6,186 nt of DNA, taken from Clostridiales bacterium (GTDB lineage Bacteria > Bacillota > Clostridia > Peptostreptococcales > Anaerovoracaceae). The stretch's first letter is position 1; each line of letters begins with the position of its first letter. The stretch lies in assembly GCA_012735285.1 (NCBI GenBank), contig JAAYHT010000321.1:1-6186 (forward strand), read 5' to 3'. A program made the position numbers and the translations under genes. Below the pieces are notes generated by a model. The model made no database searches. It saw only the letters and a program-made list of their open reading frames with translations, and was not told the DNA's origin. Below, one piece after another: positions 1 through 4,967 of this stretch.

Positions 1-1226
1 CTGCATTCGCCTGGAACATTTTATTTGGTGTTTTATTTATGGTTATAGGAAAAAGAATATGGAAGTATGGGAGATTATATGGATATGTAACTCCCAGTGA
101 CTTCTTTAATGATATTTATCAATCAAAAGCTTTGGGCATTTTTGTAACTTTAATAATGCTCATTTTTACAATTCCATATCTTCAAATTCAACTCTCCGGT
201 GGAGCTTATTTGATTGAAATCGCAACGGGCAGGTTAATACCTTGGAGGGTTAGCGGATTATTGTTTTATCTGATTATTGTTATCTATCTCTGGAGTGGAG
301 GGATCAGAGCTGTAGCCCTAACCGATATATTTTATGGCGTTTTAATATTTATTACTATGTTGGGCATAGGTTTTTACCTTTCATCCAAAGCTGGTGGGGT
401 AGAAAAGATATTTACTGATATTATAGAGATGGATGCAAATAGAAATATTATGGACCCTACTGATATATTATCCTGGCTCTCAATGTTTGTTATAGTGCCC
501 CTTGGTGCACTTATGGGGCCGCCAATATGGCTTAGGATGTATTCAGTTGGTAATAAGAAAACTTTTGATATAATGCCATTTTTGCTATCATTTGCTGCTA
601 TTATGTATCTTGGAAGCATACTTTCTGGTAATGCTGGAATTCTGCTTGCACCTGATTTAAAACATACGGATGCAATATTGCCAACTCTATTAATAGAGCA
701 TGGCGGCGCAATAATTACTCCTTTATTTTTCTGTGGGATAGCTTCAGCCTCTCTTTCAACTGCAAATTCACAGATACATGCGATCTCAGCAATATATACA
801 GTCGATGTTCATCGGAATTTTATAAACAAAAAAGCCAGTGAAAAGAAGATTGTAGATGTGGCTAAGAGGTCAGTAGTTATAATATCAGCCATAGCATATA
901 TTCTACTATTGCTGAACCCGGGCGAATTTATCATGAAAACCGGTATGTTGGCAATGAGTGGTACTGCTCAAATAACCATTCCAACTTTAGGCGCCCTTAT
1001 CTGGAAAAAATCAAACCATAAAGCAGCTTTCTGGGGACTGGCTTCAGGTTTAATTGCGTTGACAGTTCTCTGCTTTGTTACGGACTGGGATATAAGCTGT
1101 TGTGGAGTCGTTTCTTTAATAATAAACTTAATAGTCTTTTTACTAATAGGTCTTGTTTCTAAGACAGATGTTAAAACGAGGGAGAAGATCGTTCTTTATC
1201 AAAGTGAATATGGAACGAAGAAATAA
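1..1226 (+). CDS. Sodium:solute symporter (SSS family), 5'-truncated by window edge
   Basis: Integral membrane protein that probably couples Na+ entry to uptake of an organic solute. The frame is already open at base 3 and the first visible residues (AFAWNILFG) are membrane-like, so the Met codon at 39 is internal. 407 residues are visible; SSS proteins usually have about 450-550, so the first one or two helices lie upstream. Counting from Met39, family landmarks are GYVTPSDFF (15-23), GGIRAVALTD (87-96, the SSS GGxxAVxxTD signature), PPIWLRMYS (161-169), and SASLSTANS (236-244), which matches the conserved Ser/Thr region of the second Na+ site. About ten hydrophobic segments follow one another, for example 31-50, 72-86, 97-115, 146-164, 179-198, 225-241, 278-293, 303-322, 328-347 and 355-373, then a charged tail. 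The substrate cannot be read from sequence. Neighbours suggest a substrate of the PreA/YgeY/PreT enzymes, but that is inference. Confidence 0.9.
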   Translation, partial: AFAWNILFGVLFMVIGKRIWKYGRLYGYVTPSDFFNDIYQSKALGIFVTLIMLIFTIPYLQIQLSGGAYLIEIATGRLIPWRVSGLLFYLIIVIYLWSGGIRAVALTDIFYGVLIFITMLGIGFYLSSKAGGVEKIFTDIIEMDANRNIMDPTDILSWLSMFVIVPLGALMGPPIWLRMYSVGNKKTFDIMPFLLSFAAIMYLGSILSGNAGILLAPDLKHTDAILPTLLIEHGGAIITPLFFCGIASASLSTANSQIHAISAIYTVDVHRNFINKKASEKKIVDVAKRSVVIISAIAYILLLLNPGEFIMKTGMLAMSGTAQITIPTLGALIWKKSNHKAAFWGLASGLIALTVLCFVTDWDISCCGVVSLIINLIVFLLIGLVSKTDVKTREKIVLYQSEYGTKK

Positions 1227-1229
1227 TAC

Positions 1230-1258
1230 TTGAAATCTTAAATGCATAATGAGATAAT
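1230..1258 (+). promoter_or_regulatory. Predicted sigma-A promoter for the LacI-type regulator and PreA-like gene
   Basis: TTGAAA (1230-1235, 5/6 match to TTGACA) is followed after exactly 17 bases by GATAAT (1253-1258, 5/6 match to TATAAT). A TG lies one base before the -10 (1250-1251), giving an extended -10. Transcription would start near 1265, leaving a leader of about 65 nt before the ATG at 1330. The promoter sits 3 bases after the symporter stop, so the regulator can be transcribed independently. No convincing terminator hairpin separates it from the symporter, so read-through is also possible. Confidence 0.6.
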
Positions 1259-1318
1259 TAAAATATAAATATTTAAAAATTCTGAAAATACAATCTTTTC
1301 CTTATCTGAGCAAATAGT

Positions 1319-1323
1319 AGGTG
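1319..1323 (+). promoter_or_regulatory. Ribosome binding site that decides the LacI-type start
   Basis: AGGTG lies 6 bases before the ATG at 1330. It includes the GTG at 1321, which is in frame and could be taken as the start, but that GTG has no Shine-Dalgarno of its own. Starting at 1330 also gives the standard family N terminus, with the helix-turn-helix beginning at residue 4. Confidence 0.65.
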
Positions 1324-1329
1324 TATGTA

Positions 1330-2352
1330 ATGAACATAAAAGAAATAGCAAAAACATCTGGTGTTTCTGTAGCCACAGTTTCAAGAGTACTCAATCACCC
1401 CGAAACTGTTGCCCCAAAAACCAGAGAAAAAGTTTTAGCTATAATCAACGAATTAGGATATAAGCCCAATTGGTTTGCCAGAGGTCTAAATTTCAATAAG
1501 ACAGATACTATAGGTCTGTTGATTCCAAGTATTCAAAATCCTGCCTATATGGAAGTAGCAGAGGGAGTTGAATATATAGCTAATAGCAAGGGTTATACCA
1601 CTTTATTATGTATCACTGAAGAGGACGTAGAAAAGGAACGTAGATATATCCAGACTTTGATTGATCGCAGAATAGATGGTATAATACTGGTCTCTTCATT
1701 ACTTGAAGATTCCGATATTCAAGAGATCAAGAAACAGAATACAGCAGAAGTATTAATAGGAGAAAACAAGGGCAATTCTAAGATACCAATTGTTCGAATA
1801 GATTGTTTTGGCGCAGCGCATAAAGCAGTAAAACATTTATTAAACTGCGGCCATAGAAAGATTGCCATGGTATATGGAAGTACCCCAATTATGGAGAATA
1901 ACCTAAAAATTAAAGGCTATAAACTTGCTTTAAAAGAAGCAGGATTTCCCATAAATGAGGACTACCTTGTTGAAGATGAGAATACAATAGAAGGGGGATA
2001 TATAGCAGCCAGGAAACTTCTGGGTTTGGGGGATGACCGGCCTGATGCTATTTTTGCCACATCGGATCTATTGGCATTTGGAGTTATGGACGCAATTAGA
2101 GATTCGAATTTATCTATAGCCGAAGATGTGGCAGTTATGGGCTTTGATAATATAAGGGTGTCTAATCTTATGGTCCCTAAGCTTACAACTGTAGACAAAC
2201 CCTTATATAGAATGGGTATTTCAGGGGCAAGGTTACTCTTGGACGTTATAGAAAGCGAAGATGGAATTGCCATGAGTGAAATCATATTACAGGCGAAATT
2301 AAAAATACGTAAATCTTGTGGTCATAAAGAAAGAATCAAAGAAATATTTTAG
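1330..2352 (+). CDS. LacI/GalR-family transcriptional regulator
   Basis: DNA-binding regulator of 340 residues, the usual length for the family. The N terminus reads MNIKEIAKTSGVSVATVSRV, the classical LacI helix-turn-helix (about 3-23), followed by the hinge YKPNWFARGL (44-53), whose last Leu matches the minor-groove intercalating Leu of LacI/PurR. Residues from about 58 form the periplasmic-binding-protein-like sensor: TIGLLIPSIQNPAY (60-73), RRIDGIIL (113-120), GHRKIAMVYG (174-183), FATSDLLAFGVMDA (242-255), VAVMGFDNI (267-275), LTTVDKPLYRMG (285-296). The effector is not readable. It is followed 11 bases later by the PreA-like gene, whose Shine-Dalgarno touches its stop, so the two are probably co-transcribed and perhaps translationally coupled. 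It is a likely local regulator of the PreA/YgeY/PreT genes and possibly the symporter (inference). No LacI-type operator with a central CG was seen in its own promoter. Isoleucine codon use is strongly ATA (20 of 38), unlike ygeY. Confidence 0.92.
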   Translation: MNIKEIAKTSGVSVATVSRVLNHPETVAPKTREKVLAIINELGYKPNWFARGLNFNKTDTIGLLIPSIQNPAYMEVAEGVEYIANSKGYTTLLCITEEDVEKERRYIQTLIDRRIDGIILVSSLLEDSDIQEIKKQNTAEVLIGENKGNSKIPIVRIDCFGAAHKAVKHLLNCGHRKIAMVYGSTPIMENNLKIKGYKLALKEAGFPINEDYLVEDENTIEGGYIAARKLLGLGDDRPDAIFATSDLLAFGVMDAIRDSNLSIAEDVAVMGFDNIRVSNLMVPKLTTVDKPLYRMGISGARLLLDVIESEDGIAMSEIILQAKLKIRKSCGHKERIKEIF

Positions 2353-2356
2353 GAGG
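2351..2356 (+). promoter_or_regulatory. Ribosome binding site of the PreA-like gene
   Basis: A full-consensus AGGAGG lies 7 bases before the ATG at 2364. Its first two bases are the last two of the regulator's TAG stop (2350-2352), an arrangement that favours reinitiation by ribosomes finishing the regulator. Confidence 0.8.
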
Positions 2357-2363
2357 CACATTA

Positions 2364-3476
2364 ATGAAGACAAATTTCCTAGGCTTGCCATTAAAAAATC
2401 CGGTAATTATTGCTGCCGGTCCTTGGAATAGAGATGGTGAAAGTATAAGAAAGAGCCTTGCTTCAGGTGCCGGAGCCGTCATCACGGAAACTATAATTAG
2501 CGAGCCAAATATGGATGCCAGACCCCGTATAGCATATAACGGCATTGGCGCCCAAAATATAAGACTGTATAGCGATGTTCAGATTGAAGGCTGGGAACGG
2601 GAGATTAACATTGCAAAGCAGGACGGTGGCATTGTAATAGCAAGTGTTTCAGCATACACGCCATCAGAGCTTGCTTACCTTGCCGTTAAGATGGAGAAGT
2701 ACGGGGCTGATGCTATTGAACTCGGCTTATCTACACCTATGGGCGGAGCCTTAGAGGTTATCGCATCTGATCCAGAAGAAGTATATAATATGACACGTTG
2801 TGTGGTTGAAAATGTTAAGATCCCAGTTATTGTAAAGCTTTCACAAAATGCTTCAAACCTTTCTACGGTTGCAAAAGCAGTTAAACGCGCAGGTGCATCA
2901 GGGGTATCCGCTATTAACGCAATAAGATGTATTCTTGGAGTAGATATAGAGACTAATAAGCCTTTGCTTCCTACATATGGTGGCTATTCGGGTGTTCCAA
3001 TCAAACCATTGGGACTTGCTTCCGTAGCTACTATTGTCCAGTCTGTTGATATTCCTGTCTGTGGTATAGGTGGGATTGATTCCTACGAAAATGTCCTGGA
3101 ATATATTTTACTTGGGGCTTCTGCGGTTCAAGTTGGGACTTCTCTGTTGCTTAACGGACGGTCGCATATCACAAAGATAATTAATGATTTAGAGAGATGG
3201 GCGGAAGAAAAGGGCATTACTGATGTTGATCAAATAAGAGGTAAAGCTCTTGATAATTTAAAATCATTTGAAGAAATAAAGATTGAACCTTTGTATAGCC
3301 ATGTGAGAGAAGATATAGACTGTATTCCTGGCTGTAACAAATGCATAGATACTTGCATGTATGAAGCCATATCAAGAGGTGAAGATGGACAGATTGTGGT
3401 AGATCCCAACCTATGTACTGGATGCGGATTGTGTACCTTTTTATGTGATGTAAAAAAATTATATTTAGACTGGTAA
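2364..3476 (+). CDS. preA: PreA-like FMN/Fe-S oxidoreductase (dihydropyrimidine/dihydroorotate dehydrogenase family)
   Basis: Cytosolic flavoprotein of 370 residues; E. coli PreA, as I recall it, is about 40 longer. Residues 1-300 form a DHOD-type TIM barrel: NPVIIAAGPWN (12-22), GAGAVITETI (35-44), GIGAQN (60-65), VIVKLSQNA with the FMN-contacting Lys158, SAINAI (182-187), GGYSG (206-210), GIGGIDS (234-240) and VQVGTS (255-260). The C-terminal tail carries two 4Fe-4S motifs: Cys320/324/327/331 (CX3CX2CX3C) and Cys351/354/357/361 (CX2CX2CX3C), as in PreA and the C-terminal part of mammalian DPD. The family reduces uracil/thymine or oxidises dihydroorotate, with electrons relayed through Fe-S to an FAD/NAD partner; PreT at 4968 is the obvious candidate. 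Unusually, the catalytic NLSCP motif reads GLSTP (121-125), so Cys is Thr and Asn is Gly, and other pyrimidine contacts also differ. The family call is firm; pyrimidine dehydrogenase activity and the symbol are tentative. Confidence 0.82.
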   Translation: MKTNFLGLPLKNPVIIAAGPWNRDGESIRKSLASGAGAVITETIISEPNMDARPRIAYNGIGAQNIRLYSDVQIEGWEREINIAKQDGGIVIASVSAYTPSELAYLAVKMEKYGADAIELGLSTPMGGALEVIASDPEEVYNMTRCVVENVKIPVIVKLSQNASNLSTVAKAVKRAGASGVSAINAIRCILGVDIETNKPLLPTYGGYSGVPIKPLGLASVATIVQSVDIPVCGIGGIDSYENVLEYILLGASAVQVGTSLLLNGRSHITKIINDLERWAEEKGITDVDQIRGKALDNLKSFEEIKIEPLYSHVREDIDCIPGCNKCIDTCMYEAISRGEDGQIVVDPNLCTGCGLCTFLCDVKKLYLDW

Positions 3477-3513
3477 AAAATATTCTAAACTTTCTATAAT
3501 TTCTGTATTTGGC

Positions 3514-3543
3514 TTGCAAAAGGAATAGTAGTTGGGTTAGAAT
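3514..3543 (+). promoter_or_regulatory. Possible promoter upstream of ygeY
   Basis: TTGCAA (3514-3519, 4/6) and TAGAAT (3538-3543, 5/6) are separated by 18 bases, predicting a start near 3550, just before the inverted repeat. An alternative is the perfect -10 TATAAT at 3495-3500, but it has no good -35 at 16-18 bases. Either would let ygeY-preT be transcribed apart from lacI-preA. The gap also shows no intrinsic terminator, so read-through from preA cannot be excluded. Confidence 0.35.
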
Positions 3544-3556
3544 AAAGAAAAAGTGT

Positions 3557-3585
3557 TATGTAACTGGTTTCAGATCAGTTACATA
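3557..3585 (+). repeat. Perfect inverted repeat / hairpin in the preA-ygeY gap
   Basis: TATGTAACTG (3557-3566) and CAGTTACATA (3576-3585) are exact reverse complements separated by 9 bases. In RNA two further pairs (G-U, U-A) give a 12-bp stem with loop UUCAG. It ends 32 bases before the ygeY ATG. No T-run follows, so it is not a standard intrinsic terminator. It could be an operator dyad for a dimeric regulator or a structured 5' leader element. Confidence 0.75.
3559..3572 (+). promoter_or_regulatory. cre-like LacI/CcpA-family operator candidate
   Basis: TGTAACTGGTTTCA matches the Bacillus cre consensus TGWAANCGNTNWCA at every defined position but one (T for C in the central CG). It overlaps the left arm of the inverted repeat and would lie just downstream of the predicted start near 3550, a place where binding would block transcription. 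It could serve CcpA or the LacI-type regulator encoded at 1330. Confidence 0.35.
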
Positions 3586-3603
3586 CAACTCAACTTATAT
3601 AGC

Positions 3604-3610
3604 AAAGGAG
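3604..3610 (+). promoter_or_regulatory. Ribosome binding site of ygeY
   Basis: AAAGGAG lies 7 bases before the ATG at 3618. The same string, also followed by TG, precedes preT, which suggests both genes are efficiently translated. Confidence 0.75.
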
Positions 3611-3617
3611 TGATCAA

Positions 3618-4949
3618 ATGTTTAGTGAGGAAGTATATGCAAAAATCAATGAATTAGCAAAAGAGTTATTGCCAGATGCGGTAAAATTTGTTCAAAAACT
3701 GATTCAGACCCCTTCACTTAGCGGAGATGAGTACGAACTGACAGAGCTGTTAATCGCCGAAATGCAAAAACTAGGCTATGACGAAGTATTCAGAGATGCT
3801 CAAGGTAATATAGTAGGCATTATTAACGGCGAGCCCGGTGGTCCTTCAATTATGTACAACTCGCATATGGACCATGTTGCTCCCGGTAATCCTGACAACT
3901 GGGAAGGATATGACCCCTATGGTGGAGAAATTGATGTATGCAAAGTGGACAACAAAGATAGGACAGCCGTAGAAGAGGTTGAATGTATTCACGGTAGAGG
4001 AGCATCAGACGTAAAAGCTGGACATGGATTCCAAATCTATGCAGGCGCTGTATTACTGAAACTTAGGGAAATGGGCTACAAGTTTAAAGGTAGATTTATG
4101 TATACAGGTGTAGTTCAAGAAGAACCAGCTGAAATGGTTGGTATGTCATATTTAATTGATAACACATTCAAAGAAAAAGGTCTTGATTATGAGGCTATGG
4201 TCTCATCTGAAGCTACTAGTTTAAGTATTTATCTCGGGCATAGAGGTAGAACAGAATTCTTAATCACTACATACGGCAGAACTAGCCATGGTAGCCGTCC
4301 TCATTACGGTATCAACGCTATTTACAAAGCAATTCCAGTTATCCAATCTATTCAGAATGATTTAATTCCCAATCTTAAGAAGGATCCAGATGGTGACCTT
4401 GAGGATGCATCAATCTCATTGAATATTATTGAATGCTCACCAGGTGCACTTTCAATTGTTCCGGATCAATGCTTCCTTTCATTAGACAGAAGAACTCTAC
4501 CTGGCGAAACAGCAGAGACTGCGCTTGCTGAGTTGCAAGCTATCTTAGATAAAGTGGCAGAAACTGATCCAGAGTTCAAGGCTGATGTAGTTGTTAAGAA
4601 AGCTGTTGAAAAATCCTACACAGGGTTAGAGTTTGAAGTAGCCAAGGATATGGCTCCTTGGAAAACTCCTAAGGATCATCCATTTGTTCAAGCTGCAGCA
4701 AGTGCCCTTGAAGCAGTTGGACAGGAAGTAACTTATGGTTACTGGTCATTTGGTACGGATGGTAGCAAAACTGCCGGAATAGATAGAAAGCCAACTATTG
4801 GTTATTCAGCGATGCAGGAGCAGTACGCACATACACCGTATGATAAATGTAGAATAGATTTTATTGAGAAAGCTATTGCGGGCAATGCAGCTATCTTCCT
4901 AAAGGCCAGCGAATTAAAGAAGGAAGACTTTAAAAAATTAGAATTCTAA
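3618..4949 (+). CDS. ygeY: YgeY-family M20 metallohydrolase (selenium metabolism-linked)
   Basis: Cytosolic zinc-dependent amidohydrolase/peptidase of the M20 (ArgE/DapE/CPG2) superfamily, 443 residues, with no signal peptide. The metal site is complete: His83 and Asp85 in SHMDHV, bridging Asp131 in GRGASD, Glu168 (general base) and Glu169 in VQEEP, Glu198 in SSEAT, and His405 in YAHTPYD. The dimerisation-domain motif RTSHGSRPHYGINAI (221-235) supplies His224. NW..DPY (94-101), LSLDRR (287-292), SYTGLEF (333-339) and YWSFGTDG (375-382) match E. coli YgeY as I recall it. It is longer than that protein (about 403), partly through some 15 extra residues before Asp131. The family is known from selenium-using genomes and from the anaerobic urate/purine catabolic gene set, but the exact substrate is unsettled. 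It is probably an operon with preT, 18 bases downstream. ATA is rare for Ile (3 of 30), unlike the upstream genes, suggesting high expression. Confidence 0.88.
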   Translation: MFSEEVYAKINELAKELLPDAVKFVQKLIQTPSLSGDEYELTELLIAEMQKLGYDEVFRDAQGNIVGIINGEPGGPSIMYNSHMDHVAPGNPDNWEGYDPYGGEIDVCKVDNKDRTAVEEVECIHGRGASDVKAGHGFQIYAGAVLLKLREMGYKFKGRFMYTGVVQEEPAEMVGMSYLIDNTFKEKGLDYEAMVSSEATSLSIYLGHRGRTEFLITTYGRTSHGSRPHYGINAIYKAIPVIQSIQNDLIPNLKKDPDGDLEDASISLNIIECSPGALSIVPDQCFLSLDRRTLPGETAETALAELQAILDKVAETDPEFKADVVVKKAVEKSYTGLEFEVAKDMAPWKTPKDHPFVQAAASALEAVGQEVTYGYWSFGTDGSKTAGIDRKPTIGYSAMQEQYAHTPYDKCRIDFIEKAIAGNAAIFLKASELKKEDFKKLEF

Positions 4950-4950
4950 G

Positions 4951-4957
4951 AAAGGAG
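4951..4957 (+). promoter_or_regulatory. Ribosome binding site supporting the TTG start of preT
   Basis: AAAGGAG lies immediately after the ygeY stop and 10 bases before the TTG at 4968. No in-frame ATG occurs until residue 118, well past the first Fe-S cysteines, so TTG is the only sensible start. Confidence 0.75.
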
Positions 4958-4967
4958 TGTAACCCAA

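Larger units (their letters stand above)
3530..3595 (+). other. Possible nested two-stem leader structure before ygeY
   Basis: AGTTGGGTT (3530-3538) can pair with AACTCAACT (3587-3595), nine pairs including one G-U, enclosing the 3557-3585 hairpin. The right-hand arms are only one base apart, so the stems could stack; the left side has an 18-base A-rich bulge (3539-3556). It can form only in a transcript starting upstream of 3530, from the TATAAT at 3495 or from preA read-through. It matches no riboswitch class I know. The outer stem is short enough that chance is possible. Confidence 0.3.

Noticed and set aside
39..41. ATG at 39 as the symporter start
   Set aside because: The frame is open and membrane-like upstream of it, no ribosome site precedes it, and the protein would lack its first helices.
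374..619. Reverse-strand open frame of 81 codons
   Set aside because: Lies wholly inside the symporter gene, has no ribosome site and no recognisable domain.
1284..1300. GAAAA/TTTTC inverted repeat in the lacI leader as an operator
   Set aside because: Only 5 bp arms in an AT-rich leader with no central CG; expected by chance.
1321..1329. GTG at 1321 as start of the LacI-type regulator
   Set aside because: The GTG is part of the AGGTG ribosome site for the ATG at 1330, has no site of its own, and would add three residues not typical of the family.
1962..2285. Reverse-strand open frame of 107 codons
   Set aside because: Antisense to the conserved sensor domain of the LacI-type gene; composition is that of a shadow frame.
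2336..2545. Reverse-strand open frame of 69 codons
   Set aside because: Antisense to the end of the regulator and start of the PreA-like gene, with no family features.
3217..3519. Reverse-strand open frame of 100 codons
   Set aside because: Antisense to the Fe-S tail of the PreA-like gene; His/Tyr/Leu-rich low-likelihood protein.
3557..3600. Inverted repeat as an intrinsic terminator of preA
   Set aside because: Stem is AT-rich and is followed by CAACTCAACTT rather than a T-run.
3477..3617. Purine riboswitch before ygeY
   Set aside because: None of the conserved junction or loop sequences of the purine aptamer can be found.
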